DNA of 44,175 nt from Oscillatoriaceae cyanobacterium Prado104 (GCA_025454405.1 JALOON010000101.1:1-44175); one strand, 5' to 3'. Shown: positions 26,450-34,669, counted from the first letter of the stretch. Notes: generated by a model not told the origin, from the letters alone. A program made the numbers and translations.

Positions 26450-27100
26450 TCAATCGACCGGACACGATATAATTCCCCGTCCATTTTTGGCAAATTCATC
26501 AACTGTTTGCTGCGAAAGTTCGTGAACTGCCATTGCTTGCAATACGTCAAAAGGTAATGTCAAATGATGGGCACCAGCTAATAAAGTGTCTACCGCTTCT
26601 GCCGGCGACTTAATGCTGGCTGCCAAAATTTCAGTATTGCTGTTCTTCAATATATTTGCCATTGCCCGCACTAAAGCAAAACCGTCTCCGAGAAGTCTTG
26701 TAGCGCGATTTACGTAGGCGATCGCGTATTTTGCTCCCGCCTCCGCAGACACCGCTGCTTGCGCTGCACTGTAAATTGCTGTCACCGCACAGGGAATTTC
26801 TGCTGATAGATGCGCTACTGCTTGAAAACCCGCCGCCGTCGCCGGAATTTTCAGTACAGTTTGCTTTCCTATTAATTCAAAAGCGGCTTTTCCTTCTGTC
26901 ACCATGCCATCAAAATCGGGTGCTAATAGCTGATAATAAACTTCTCCTGGACTCAGTTGTGCCAATTCTTTTAGTGTCACCTCAGGAGATAAATCGCTTT
27001 TTCCCAGAAGGGTCGGATTAGTAGTAATACCCGCCACCCATCCGAACTCGATCGCCTGTTTTGCTTCCGCTATAATAGCAGTATCGATATAAATCGCCAT
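26450..27100 (-). CDS. Transaldolase-family protein, fructose-6-phosphate aldolase-like
   Basis: The 216-residue length is that of the short TalC/FSA subfamily rather than full transaldolase. The Schiff-base lysine is K84 in TVLKIPAT, and the motif ITTNPTLL near residue 25 is typical. The C-terminal region ends HELSQQTVDEFAKNG as in this family. Members cleave or form fructose 6-phosphate or transfer dihydroxyacetone units in sugar phosphate metabolism in the cytoplasm. Whether this one is aldolase or transaldolase cannot be told from the sequence by eye. The ATG at 27100 is first in frame. A 9-bp hairpin (GATTTCAGT/ACTGAAATC, 27152-27179) lies 52 bp upstream in the leader. Confidence 0.85.
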   Translation of the reverse strand: MAIYIDTAIIAEAKQAIEFGWVAGITTNPTLLGKSDLSPEVTLKELAQLSPGEVYYQLLAPDFDGMVTEGKAAFELIGKQTVLKIPATAAGFQAVAHLSAEIPCAVTAIYSAAQAAVSAEAGAKYAIAYVNRATRLLGDGFALVRAMANILKNSNTEILAASIKSPAEAVDTLLAGAHHLTLPFDVLQAMAVHELSQQTVDEFAKNGRGIISCPVD

Positions 27101-27389
27101 CAGCTCTACACCTTGATTTTCTTAGTCTCTGTTCTAACTTTCCAAAGGTTTGATTTCAGTTATAGATGAGACTGAAATCGATCGTTGAATTTTAAGTTTA
27201 TCAGAATAAGGAAAATATTGCGATCGACCCAAAAATTATTTAGGTGATGGAGATCGCCCAATTTTGCGATCGCGATCGCGCTCTCTCCGGTAAAGAAAAT
27301 TTTTATCAAATAATGCCGGATACACATCTTCCAAACTGTAGTAATGATTATCCAATCCACTCCTCATAACTCAAGGAGATGACCCCGAA

Positions 27390-27554
27390 ATGAACCGAGA
27401 ACAACACCAAGAACAGTCGCAGCCAAAAGTCAGCCTTGAGACAGCTAAAGAAATTGAAAAAAACGGTCAAGATGCTTTGAAGGATTTTGCCCGCGTCATA
27501 ATGGTGAAGCTAGCTTGGATTAATGCAGGATTGTTCGATCCGAGCAAAAACTAA
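27390..27554 (+). CDS. Small conserved-looking protein, 54 residues, function unknown
   Basis: The frame begins MNREQHQEQSQPKVSLETAK and ends LAWINAGLFDPSKN. It has a hydrophilic, charged N-terminal half and a short amphipathic helix, DALKDFARVIMVKLAWI, near the end. A good ribosome-binding site (AAGGAG) lies eleven bases before the ATG, and a terminator-like hairpin follows the stop by 85 bp. These signals support a real gene. I do not recognise the family. The end could associate with a membrane or a partner protein. It is too short for domain prediction by eye. Confidence 0.65.
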   Translation: MNREQHQEQSQPKVSLETAKEIEKNGQDALKDFARVIMVKLAWINAGLFDPSKN

Positions 27555-27638
27555 TTTGCTTTAACAGTCACATTAACTGGTAGTTGCTAATTGGTAATTC
27601 CGTGCTGTATGTTACTAAATCCAACAAAATGGTAAGCA

Positions 27639-27689
27639 GATCGCCCTTTTGGTTTCTTCAAACAAACCGGAAGGGCGATCGCTTTTATT
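27639..27689 (+). terminator. Probable intrinsic terminator of the 54-residue gene
   Basis: GATCGCCCTTTTGGTTT pairs with AAACCGGAAGGGCGATC (two mismatches, 8-nt loop) and is followed by GCTTTTATT. It separates the small gene from the convergent ferredoxin gene. Confidence 0.65.
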
Positions 27690-27747
27690 GATGATTAATG
27701 ACAAAATTCGCGAGTTTCCGACGCTCGCACTAATGACCGCTGAAACT

Positions 27748-27984
27748 TTACCAAGTCGGATCGAAATAAATATTAATCGTGACTTGTTTTTTTCCCGAAG
27801 GCACGCCCGAAATACAAGCACAAATCGTCTGTCCGCCGTCAATTTCCACTTCACAAGCGTGACAAGAACCCATCCGACAGCCAGTAGGAATGCAAACCCC
27901 AGCTCGATCGGCCACATCTAACAAAAGCTCTCCCGCTTCAGCTTCAACTGTCACGTTATCCGGTAAAAAAACTATTTTTGTCAT
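27748..27984 (-). CDS. 2Fe-2S ferredoxin-like protein
   Basis: The 78-residue protein shows the plant-type 2Fe-2S motif: C36-RMGS-C41-HA-C44, with a final ligand at C55 or C57 in TICAC. Two further cysteines (C31 and one of C55/C57) are extra. It is shorter than the photosynthetic ferredoxins (about 97 residues), because the C-terminal part after the last cysteine is brief. It likely carries single electrons in the cytoplasm, but the partner enzyme is unknown. The ATG at 27984 has GAGGAC about eight bases upstream. It is convergent with the small gene. Confidence 0.9.
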   Translation of the reverse strand: MTKIVFLPDNVTVEAEAGELLLDVADRAGVCIPTGCRMGSCHACEVEIDGGQTICACISGVPSGKKQVTINIYFDPTW

Positions 27985-28384
27985 TAAACTGTCCTCAAAA
28001 TCAAATTATCAATGATTAGCAACTAAAAAACAACCTAGTTTTCCTTCTAGCATAGAACAGATTCGATCGTGACCACTGACGAGATTAGCAAGCGAGGATG
28101 CTCGCATTAATAACTATCAACGATCGACTATCAACTCTCAACTCTCAAGCGATTTGCGATTTGAGATTTTAGATTGGAAATGGGGAATGGGGAATGGGGA
28201 AGTTTTGAGTTTTAAGTTTTGAGTTTTGAATTAAGAACTGTCTTTAACTCACAACTCAAAACTCCTGAGAACTGTCTTTAACTCACAACTCACCACTCAA
28301 AACTCCTGAGAACTGTCTTTAACTCACAACTCACAACTCAAAATTCAAAACTCAAAACTCCTTACCAACTATCAACTCTTCCTT
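27985..28384. other. Non-coding region between ferredoxin and cobyric acid synthase genes
   Basis: There is no gene. The first part has the ferredoxin promoter region and a short GCGAGGATGCTCGC hairpin near 28092. The remainder is tandem repeat sequence reaching to the end of the cobQ gene. Confidence 0.6.
28141..28380. repeat. Tandem repeats: AACTCAA heptamers and 40-bp units
   Basis: GGGGAAT and GAGTTTT-type units lead into three copies of a roughly 40-bp unit starting GAACTGTCTTTAACTCACAA (near 28228, 28268 and 28309), built from ACTCACA and ACTCAAA heptamers. GAGTTTTGAG stretches at 28207-28229 are complementary to the later AACTCAAAACTC stretches, so the RNA could fold. The array ends just after the cobQ stop codon. 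Confidence 0.8.
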
Positions 28385-29851
28385 CTAACCCAAAATTTGT
28401 TTTAAATCTAAATGCCTTTCCACAGTATCGGCCAGAGATTCTAACAAAGCTTCTCGGTGTTCTCGGTAATTGGGAATACCCGTAGGGAGAGCCCGAAGTC
28501 CCCGCTGCTGGCGCAAATGATTCAACCAAGCCCGCCGCCAAGCTCCATTATCAAAAATACCGTGCAGGTAAGTACCCCAAATTGATTGAGTCTTGTTTAC
28601 CATTCCCAAAGTAGCATCATCAAACAGCGGTTGAATAGAGTCTGATTCGAGCATTTGGGTTCTTCCTTGGTGGATTTCGTAACCTGCAACCGGCAAACCC
28701 GGCTGAGGGTAATTAGAGCTGACAAGGCGCTGGCGGGCAATTTTGTGAGGAGCGATCGAAGTTTTTAAAGGCAACAATCCCAGCCCTTGAAACTCTCCTT
28801 TTTCTCCTTCTAAACCCTCGCGATCGCTGATACTTTCTCCCAGCATTTGAAACCCCGCACAAACTCCCATTACCGTACCGCCAGCTATCAAATAATTTTG
28901 AATGGTTTTTGCCATACCAGTTTGCCGCAGTACCTGCAGATCGGAAATGGTCGTTTTAGAACCAGGTAAAATCACCGCATCAGGATGCCCCAAACTATCT
29001 TTGGGACCGACATATCTGACAGTGACAGTAGTTTCCGATTCTAGCGGGTCGAAGTCAGTAAAATTAGAAATGCGGGGCAAGCGAATGACTGCAATATTGA
29101 GGTCAGTTTGAGAATTGCGAGATCGCCGATCGAGCAAATCGAGAGAATCTTCGGCCGGAAACACTTCATCTATCCAAGGAATCACCCCGATCACGGGAAT
29201 TCCCGTGCGTTTTTCCAACCACTCAATCCCCGGCTCCAAGATCGATCGCTGCCCTCGGAACTTATTAATAATTACCCCTTTAATTAAAGCCCGCTCCTCA
29301 GGTTCCAGCAACTCCAAAGTACCGACAACATGAGCAAAAGCTCCCCCCCGATCGATATCAACTACCAGCAAAGTCCGAGCGTTCAAATACTTAGCTACCC
29401 GCATATTTGTTAAATCACGGTGCTTGAGATTGATTTCGGCAGGGCTGCCCGCTCCCTCACAAACTAACAAATCGAATTCGTGAGAAAGAAATTCCAAAGA
29501 TTCTTTAATAACTTGCCAGCCGACATCAAAATACTGCTCGTAATATTGCGCGGCTCGGGTAGTTCCCACAGCTTTGCCTTTGAGAATCACTTGAGAAGTC
29601 ATGTCACCTTGCGGCTTGAGCAAAATGGGATTCATTTCTACCCAAGGAGCCACTCCCGCAGCCCAAGCCTGGAGAGCTTGAGCGTAGCCAATTTCTCCGC
29701 CTGCTGCAGTGACGTAAGAATTCAGTGCCATATTCTGTCCTTTAAACGGAGCTACCCGCCAATTCCGGCGAGCAAAGATCCGGCATAAAGCAGCAACAAG
29801 TAAAGATTTTCCAGCGTGGGAAGTTGTTCCCACGACCATAATTGCTTTCAT
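28385..29851 (-). CDS. cobQ: Cobyric acid synthase (adenosylcobyrate amidotransferase)
   Basis: The 488-residue enzyme amidates four carboxylates of adenosylcobyrinic acid diamide with glutamine and ATP in cobalamin synthesis. The N-terminal nucleotide-binding domain starts MKAIMVVGTTSHAGKS. A class I-like glutaminase domain follows with the nucleophile Cys in VMGVCAGFQMLG (about residue 331) and a C-terminal His in GTYLHGIFDN. I chose the ATG at 29851 because it begins at the conserved strand; the frame is open back to an ATG at 29920, which would add 23 unconserved residues. No cobalamin riboswitch could be recognised upstream. No other cobalamin gene is adjacent. Confidence 0.93.
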   Translation of the reverse strand: MKAIMVVGTTSHAGKSLLVAALCRIFARRNWRVAPFKGQNMALNSYVTAAGGEIGYAQALQAWAAGVAPWVEMNPILLKPQGDMTSQVILKGKAVGTTRAAQYYEQYFDVGWQVIKESLEFLSHEFDLLVCEGAGSPAEINLKHRDLTNMRVAKYLNARTLLVVDIDRGGAFAHVVGTLELLEPEERALIKGVIINKFRGQRSILEPGIEWLEKRTGIPVIGVIPWIDEVFPAEDSLDLLDRRSRNSQTDLNIAVIRLPRISNFTDFDPLESETTVTVRYVGPKDSLGHPDAVILPGSKTTISDLQVLRQTGMAKTIQNYLIAGGTVMGVCAGFQMLGESISDREGLEGEKGEFQGLGLLPLKTSIAPHKIARQRLVSSNYPQPGLPVAGYEIHQGRTQMLESDSIQPLFDDATLGMVNKTQSIWGTYLHGIFDNGAWRRAWLNHLRQQRGLRALPTGIPNYREHREALLESLADTVERHLDLKQILG

Positions 29852-30146
29852 AAAAAAACTCGGTAAGTGGGAAACGAGCGAGTCTTTAGACCTGAGAGGG
29901 AAACGACCCGGCGGTTTCAACCGCCTTGAATCTTTCTGTATTCATTACCGCCTTGGAGTTGCTTGACTTGGTGTACTTTTGTAATGTACTTTCGGCAGGA
30001 CAGTTACCGCCTCAAATTTCGCAACCCTGTACGCATAATGTTCGCTCCTAACGGAGCCTCCCTTTCGGGGTAATGTTCGCTTCGCCAATGTTATAAGGGC
30101 TTGTTAGGCTAGCAGCACTGTTTCAGTGACTTTAAAACTGTTTAAC

Positions 30147-30334
30147 CACTAGCGATAGAGGAGGCAGTGCGGTCTTGGGGAAACCCCAAGTGGAGCAACT
30201 GCCGTCGGAAAACTAGCGTCGCATTCTCCGGTATCGTGACCCAAATAACGTAGACCTCTAAGGTCTTAGGCTGGTCAGCACAGCTTGCTCGATTTCTCTT
30301 ACAAGCTCAGTCCCTTTAGGGCTGAGTTACTGAC
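30147..30334 (+). ncRNA. Putative omega-RNA-like or IS605-type right-end structured remnant
   Basis: A compound hairpin has an outer stem GGCAGT/ACTGCC (30163-30168 with 30198-30203) and an inner stem CTTGGGG-AAA-CCCCAAG (30174-30190). It is followed by a small GACCT-CTA-AGGTC hairpin (near 30251) and a final hairpin CTCAG-T-CCC-TTTA-GGG-CTGAG (30306-30326), then TTACTGAC. In my recollection such segments follow tnpB genes of cyanobacterial IS605-type elements and form the scaffold of their guide RNA. No tnpB precedes it here. ACTAGCG occurs on both sides of the first hairpin. The structure is seen directly; the omega-RNA identity is inferred. Confidence 0.45.
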
Positions 30335-30435
30335 TTATTTATTTAATCCGCAACCTTTTCACCATTTTTGCCATTCTAGCCTGACTGGTGAAGGAAGAAG
30401 GTTCGGCACGGATTTTGTAGCGGATTTATTTAAAT

Positions 30436-30590
30436 GGTTCCCAGGTTATGCGTGGGAAGCGAGGGGACTTAGAGGCTGGAACTCGCACCAACTCGATCGA
30501 GGCAGAGCCTCTGGATCTGCCTGGGAACCCATGTCTAGAGGCTCTGCCTCGCGAGGCTTGAGGAGCACTAGAGGCAAAGCTTCTGGATCT
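30436..30590. repeat. Dispersed GGTTCCCAGG / GAGGCAGAGCCTC repeat
   Basis: Several short palindromes alternate: GGTTCCCAGG with a distant CCTGGGAACC, GAGGCAGAGCCTC, GAGGCTCTGCCTCG, and AGAGGCAAAGCTTCT. Together they can fold into a long branched stem. Similar elements are common between genes in Oscillatoria-type genomes. It ends at the last codons of the Ycf66 gene. Confidence 0.7.
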
Positions 30591-30593
30591 GAA

Positions 30594-32111
30594 CTACAGC
30601 AAAGGTTTTGATTCGCCGGCATTCTCAGACTTTGATTCTTCCGATCGCTCGGCTGCTTCGACGAGATCTGCAGGGGGGGGATTCGGGCGAATTAACTGAG
30701 ATTCAGCAGGCTCTGAAGGTTCGATCGCCCCTTCCGTAACTACGTCCACCACCGTCGCGGACACATCTACTTCTAGACGGTCGATCGGATCGCCCGGGCC
30801 CGGCTCTTCGGCTGGGGGAGCAAAAACTACCTCGGGGATGACTGTTTCCAGAGGAGGGGCCGGGACTTGTGCTGCTATCTCTTCTGTCTCGCTGGGTTTG
30901 GGACTTGCTGGCTGGGGCCTTTCCAAAGCTTCAGGCCTGGTTGCTGCTTCGGTTTGAGAGGTCGATCGCGCCTCTGCTTCGCTGTTTTGTTCGCTCTCTT
31001 GCAGTTTTGCCTTCTCGGCAGCCATCAACTCTGCCATTGCTGCCACATCCGGCGGAAACGGTACTGCTTGATTTTGTGCAGCAGTCGCGCCCTCTGTTTC
31101 TGTTGGGGCTAATTCCGATTCCCCAACAGGAGCGCTCTCGTCGGGTGCTGGAGTTGCCGGTGTTGCTGAGTCTGGGACTGCTGCGGGAACTGATGGAGTA
31201 GCTGGCGGCTTAACAGCGGCAGCGGGCTTGTTTTTACCCGCAGCCACACCCAACAAACCGCCCAGACTGTTTTTGAAAGTGTCGAACAGACTCCCGAAAC
31301 CGACGGATGTTTTAGCAACTTTGGCCTCCGGTTTGGGAGCAGCAGGGGCTGGCTGCGACTCTTGTGCTGCGGTGGCAGGTTTTGGGGCGATCGACTCAAA
31401 TCCACTAACTTCCGGCTGCGGTTTGACCTCTGGTTGAGGCTCCGCTAGCTCTACAGTCGGTTCTGGTGCAATTTCTGAAATTTCTAGGGTAAGCTGCGGT
31501 TCGCTGCTTGGCGTTGATTCTGGAGGGGTTGGCGAAGTTTCAGCGGGAATTTCCGCCACAAATACTGCTTCAGTTACCATCGATGTTGGCTCTGGTGCCG
31601 GAATTTCCGGGACGATCGAACCCTCAGCGATCGGTTCCGCTGCGGGAGGTACTGGTGGCTGTTCCTCTGGCTTTACCTCAGTGGTAGCGGGAACGGGTGC
31701 GGGAACAGCATCAGCTTTCGGCTGTTTCGATCGCACGAATTTCGGTTTTTTCGGTGTGGCTTCTTTTTCTTTCTTTTTGCCAAACAAACCCGCGATCGGA
31801 TTGCCCGCAGCAACCTGTAAATTCGCCGCCGACTCGGGAATCGGCGTTTGCTGGGCAACAGGCGTCACTTGCCGGCGCAAAACCAGAGTTTGCCAGCCGA
31901 AGGAGCCCAACAAAGCCACGCCCGCCATTTGACCCAGCAGGAGAGCACCGGTAATTCGCCCCGCACAAGCCCATAAAACTAACGCATAAAAAAGTCCTAC
32001 TCCACTCCAGACGAAATCACTTTTGCGGTGAACCTCTGGAAAAAAGAAGGCTGCCATGTAAATACTGAAGCTGCCCAGACCGACTGCTAACGCCAGGATG
32101 TATGCAAGCAT
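30594..32111 (-). CDS. Ycf66-family membrane protein with long Pro/Glu/Ala-rich tail
   Basis: The N-terminal 80 residues contain three hydrophobic segments (AYILALAVGLGSFSIYMAAF, then VWSGVGLFYALVLWACAG and ALLLGQMAGVALLGSFGW) and match the Ycf66 family, found in cyanobacteria and some plastids. The remaining 420 residues are low-complexity, rich in Pro, Ala, Glu, Ser and Thr, and should be disordered. A basic stretch with KKEKEATPKKPKFVR lies at about 110-125. Ycf66 function is unknown. The total of 505 residues is long for the family because of the tail. The ATG at 32111 is first in frame. The 3' end abuts a dispersed repeat. Confidence 0.8.
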   Translation of the reverse strand: MLAYILALAVGLGSFSIYMAAFFFPEVHRKSDFVWSGVGLFYALVLWACAGRITGALLLGQMAGVALLGSFGWQTLVLRRQVTPVAQQTPIPESAANLQVAAGNPIAGLFGKKKEKEATPKKPKFVRSKQPKADAVPAPVPATTEVKPEEQPPVPPAAEPIAEGSIVPEIPAPEPTSMVTEAVFVAEIPAETSPTPPESTPSSEPQLTLEISEIAPEPTVELAEPQPEVKPQPEVSGFESIAPKPATAAQESQPAPAAPKPEAKVAKTSVGFGSLFDTFKNSLGGLLGVAAGKNKPAAAVKPPATPSVPAAVPDSATPATPAPDESAPVGESELAPTETEGATAAQNQAVPFPPDVAAMAELMAAEKAKLQESEQNSEAEARSTSQTEAATRPEALERPQPASPKPSETEEIAAQVPAPPLETVIPEVVFAPPAEEPGPGDPIDRLEVDVSATVVDVVTEGAIEPSEPAESQLIRPNPPPADLVEAAERSEESKSENAGESKPLL

Positions 32112-32267
32112 ATTGTCGGTACCTCCGCTGTGTCAAATAACTGCTAAGGGCTAATTTTACCTTTGAGGCGTACAGATCGGCTTCACCCGCAGTGATTAAA
32201 TAGTTTTACAATTCTTCCGATCCATTTACGCTGAACACGACTGAAAATTACCTCAGCCTCCAGGATG

Positions 32268-33629
32268 CCCCCGCCATAGCGCGTTAGCGTTTGGTGGTGG
32301 GAGGAATGGAGACGAGAGAGGAGATGCACCCCGCTCGCCGATTCCGACAGTAGGGAGGACAGGCGACGGGGTGTGCGACGAACGAGTAAATAGGTCTTTG
32401 CTTGTCATCGATAAGTCACATGTGATATAATTTTCAGCATGGAACAAGTACTGACGCTAGTTTGCAAGCTTCAACCCACGCCCGAACAAGTCGCCCAGAT
32501 AGAGGCAACCCTTCAGGCGTTTGCGGCTGCTTGCAACTATGCCAATGAAGTAGTTAAGTCCCCAACCACGAGCAAAACCACCATTCAAAATTTGGTCTAT
32601 CAAGAGCTGCGTTCTCAATTTGGACTTAGTTCTAATTTGGCGGTCAGAGCTTGTGCTAGGGTTGGAGCTAACCGCAAGACTGCCAAGCTTAAAGGCAAGC
32701 CAGTTAAAGCATTTCAGCCTACCAGTGCTGACTACGACGCTCGAATCTTTGCCTTTAGGGAAAAGGATTGGACTGTAAGCTTGACGCTGATGAATGGTCG
32801 CCACCACATCAAAATGAATGTGGGGCAATACCAAACAGGTAAGCTTAAAGGGAAAAAGCCCACGTCTGCCCAACTGTGTAAGCATCGAGACGGTAGTTAC
32901 TACATCCATATTCAGGTTAAGGACACGCCACCAGAGCCGATTAAATCTAAGCGCGCCCTCGGTGTTGACCTTGGCAGAACCGATATTGCAGTAACCAGTG
33001 AGGGACAAAAATGGAGCGGTAAAGATATTACTGCTGTAAGAAATAGATACGCTAGAACCAGGGCATCGCTTCAAGCAAAAGCAACGAAAGGCACAAGATC
33101 GACGCGGCGCAGATGTCGCAACATCTTGAAACGGCTGTCGGGGCGCGAGCGACGCTATCAGGCACATCAGAATCATGTCATCAGCAAAACCATTATTCAG
33201 CAAGCTAGGCTGTGTAATGCGATTGTCGCCATCGAAGACTTGACAGGCATTCGGGAACAAATCAATCAAATGCCCAGAAGTAAGACTGAGCGCAGAAGGT
33301 CTAATAGTTGGGCTTTCTACCAGTTGCGCCAATTCTTGACCTACAAAGGCATTGGTGCTGGTGTTGAAGTGATTGCGATTAATCCCCGCTATACAAGCCA
33401 AACCTGCCACAAATGCCTGCAGATCCATCCCACTAGGGGCGAGTCCTATCGGAGCGGCAAAAGCTTTAAATGCGGGCATTGTGGATGGCATGGCGACGCT
33501 GATTTGAATGGGGCGATGATGATTAAATTATTGGGGTCGTCTGTAAACCGACCTGAAGGCAACGAGCTATTCTGTAGCTTGAGGGCTGTTGAAAGCCCCC
33601 ACCATAGCTGTACTCAGCTTGGTGGCGGG
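32268..33629 (+). mobile_element. IS605-family, TnpB-only (IS1341-type) element
   Basis: The ends carry related hairpins. Left (32268-32301): CCCCCGCCATAGCG, loop, then TTTGGTGGTGGG. Right (33596-33629): CCCCCACCATAGCTG, loop, then CAGCTTGGTGGCGGG. The right hairpin overlaps the last codons of tnpB, as usual in this family. No tnpA transposase gene is present, so the element would depend on another copy for movement. Exact cleavage sites and target motif are not determined here; the coordinates give the hairpins, not the true ends. Confidence 0.75.
32402..32431 (+). promoter_or_regulatory. Probable sigma-70 promoter of tnpB
   Basis: TTGTCA and TATAAT are separated by 18 bp. The TATAAT box ends eight bases before the ATG at 32439, so transcription should begin at or next to the start codon. 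No ribosome-binding site is present between them, which suggests leaderless translation. Confidence 0.65.
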
Positions 33630-33632
33630 TAG
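32439..33632 (+). CDS. tnpB: TnpB RNA-guided nuclease of an IS605-type element
   Basis: The 397-residue protein has the TnpB layout. An N-terminal helix-turn-helix-like and wedge region is followed by a split RuvC nuclease with D177 (GVDLGRTDIAV), E266 (AIEDLTGI) and an acidic residue in GDADLNGA (352-359). A zinc finger has C323, C326, C345 and C348. All catalytic parts are present, so it looks active. TnpB proteins cut DNA guided by an RNA derived from the right end of the element and favour its retention. The gene starts at ATG 32439 without a leader and ends inside the right-end hairpin. A long antisense frame over it is a shadow. Confidence 0.92.
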   Translation: MEQVLTLVCKLQPTPEQVAQIEATLQAFAAACNYANEVVKSPTTSKTTIQNLVYQELRSQFGLSSNLAVRACARVGANRKTAKLKGKPVKAFQPTSADYDARIFAFREKDWTVSLTLMNGRHHIKMNVGQYQTGKLKGKKPTSAQLCKHRDGSYYIHIQVKDTPPEPIKSKRALGVDLGRTDIAVTSEGQKWSGKDITAVRNRYARTRASLQAKATKGTRSTRRRCRNILKRLSGRERRYQAHQNHVISKTIIQQARLCNAIVAIEDLTGIREQINQMPRSKTERRRSNSWAFYQLRQFLTYKGIGAGVEVIAINPRYTSQTCHKCLQIHPTRGESYRSGKSFKCGHCGWHGDADLNGAMMIKLLGSSVNRPEGNELFCSLRAVESPHHSCTQLGGG

Positions 33633-33978
33633 TTTACTGCTCGATCCTGAAACGATAGCATTCTCATAGACTTGGATGCTCCAATCGCAGAACCCGGTTT
33701 TTTACGAAAATATACGATGCTCGTCTTGAATACTACTGAAAAACCCTATTTCTAGACCCCAATATCTAAGTCCTTGTTAATTTCTCCCCCTCCCCCACTC
33801 TCCCCCTCTCCCCCTCTCCGTATTTCCCCCTATTGACACCGGCTGGTACCGATCGCGATCGTGGTCACTTTAGCTTTCGCACGCGATCGCACCAACTCTG
33901 CAGCAGCGTTTTGTATTTTGGTAGGTGTAACCAGAGCAATCTCTGCGTGCATATATATTATTTTGGAGAGACCCCGCC
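33633..33978. other. Intergenic region after tnpB
   Basis: There is no gene. The first bases after the right-end hairpin would act as the guide part of a tnpB-derived RNA. A pyrimidine-rich run (CCCCCTCCCCCACTCTCCCC-like, 33786-33826) and a double HIP-like CGATCGCGATCG site (33850) follow. Confidence 0.55.
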
Positions 33979-34200
33979 ATGTTTGAAAAACTGCTGTTAG
34001 CCGCTGCTTTAACCCTGTCGGTTCAGATTTTTGCCGGAGCCAGTCCATCCGCAAAATTACCTAAAAGCTATGTATTCCGATCGCTCCTGAGTCCCGTAAC
34101 CCTGCTCAAACCCCCTACTCGTTGCAGCACCATTGTTTGTTCGGACGATCGCCCCCAGGGTATCTTCTCAGTAACGGAATCGGCCACTTACACCCACTGA
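33979..34200 (+). CDS. Small secreted protein candidate, 73 residues
   Basis: The frame opens with a good signal peptide (MFEKLLLAAALTLSVQIFAG, then ASPSA) with likely cleavage after residue 20-25, followed by a short polar region with two cysteines (RCSTIVCSDD). A TTGGAGAG ribosome-binding site lies about ten bases before the ATG. I recognise no family. The mature peptide would be about 50 residues, possibly with one disulfide. It could be spurious, since codon evidence is limited. Confidence 0.5.
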   Translation: MFEKLLLAAALTLSVQIFAGASPSAKLPKSYVFRSLLSPVTLLKPPTRCSTIVCSDDRPQGIFSVTESATYTH

Positions 34201-34357
34201 CTGATGTTTTCCCTTGTGGCACCCTATTTAAAAAAATCTTCTTCCCGACCAACAATTAGCCGGGAACTTTTTATATTGAAAACCGTCATCAGTCAAATGA
34301 TTTTTTTTGGTCGATCGTCTAAATTAAAATATTATTCCCAGCGCCAGCCTAAAAAAT

Positions 34358-34669
34358 GTGTTGACAGCGATCTTGGTTTTATTCTTAGGTTTAACTCCCT
34401 GGCTGCTATCTTTCTGGGTAATGCGCAAAGCCCAGGCCCAAGCCCGCGAAAGAATTGCAGCGGTAACATTAGCTGTAAGAGCTATACCCCTTCAAACAGA
34501 AGGGATGCCAGCCGATCGCACTTACATAGAAGGGGTGGGTTATCTGGTTGGGGACATCACTTGCGAGTATAATGCGCGGTCGAGTTACATTCGCTGTGCG
34601 GTCAATCCGTCGGGCCCGTGTAAAGATTGTTCTCACTACAAAGCCCGAACTATTGACGATTCGATTTAA
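34358..34669 (+). CDS. DUF6464-like small membrane-anchored protein
   Basis: The 103-residue product starts with one membrane segment (MLTAILVLFLGLTPWLLSFW). A basic stretch and a conserved-looking region follow: YIEGVGYLVGDITCEYNARS, then SYIRCAVNPSGPCKDCSHY. Four cysteines in this second half could bind a metal. I associate this pattern with the cyanobacterial DUF6464 family, of unknown function. The start is GTG at 34358; a neighbouring ATG is out of frame, and a TTG one codon on is possible. There is no clear ribosome-binding site. Charge distribution suggests the soluble part is cytoplasmic. Confidence 0.6.
   Translation: MLTAILVLFLGLTPWLLSFWVMRKAQAQARERIAAVTLAVRAIPLQTEGMPADRTYIEGVGYLVGDITCEYNARSSYIRCAVNPSGPCKDCSHYKARTIDDSI

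Larger units (their letters stand above)
29852..30593. other. Long non-coding region with structured repeats
   Basis: The two flanking genes are on the minus strand, so this is the cobQ leader and the Ycf66 gene 3' region. No gene is convincing. It contains GC-rich small palindromes (GCGGTTTCAACCGC near 29910; CTAACGGAGCCTCCCTTTCGGGG near 30051), an omega-RNA-like unit (30147-30334) and a dispersed repeat (30436-30590). Confidence 0.6.

Noticed and set aside
28207..28380. CRISPR-like array
   Set aside because: The 40-bp units contain shorter heptamer repeats and no unique spacers.
29852..30300. Cobalamin riboswitch before cobQ
   Set aside because: On the minus strand I could not find the B12 box or the usual conserved core. 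The structured part reads better on the plus strand as an IS605-type remnant.
32457..33491. 344-codon minus-strand frame opposite tnpB
   Set aside because: The plus strand encodes all TnpB catalytic motifs; the antisense frame shows no domain.
34204..34572. 122-codon frame overlapping the DUF6464-like gene
   Set aside because: It overlaps the better frame at 34358-34669, which has a membrane segment and a conserved cysteine pattern.
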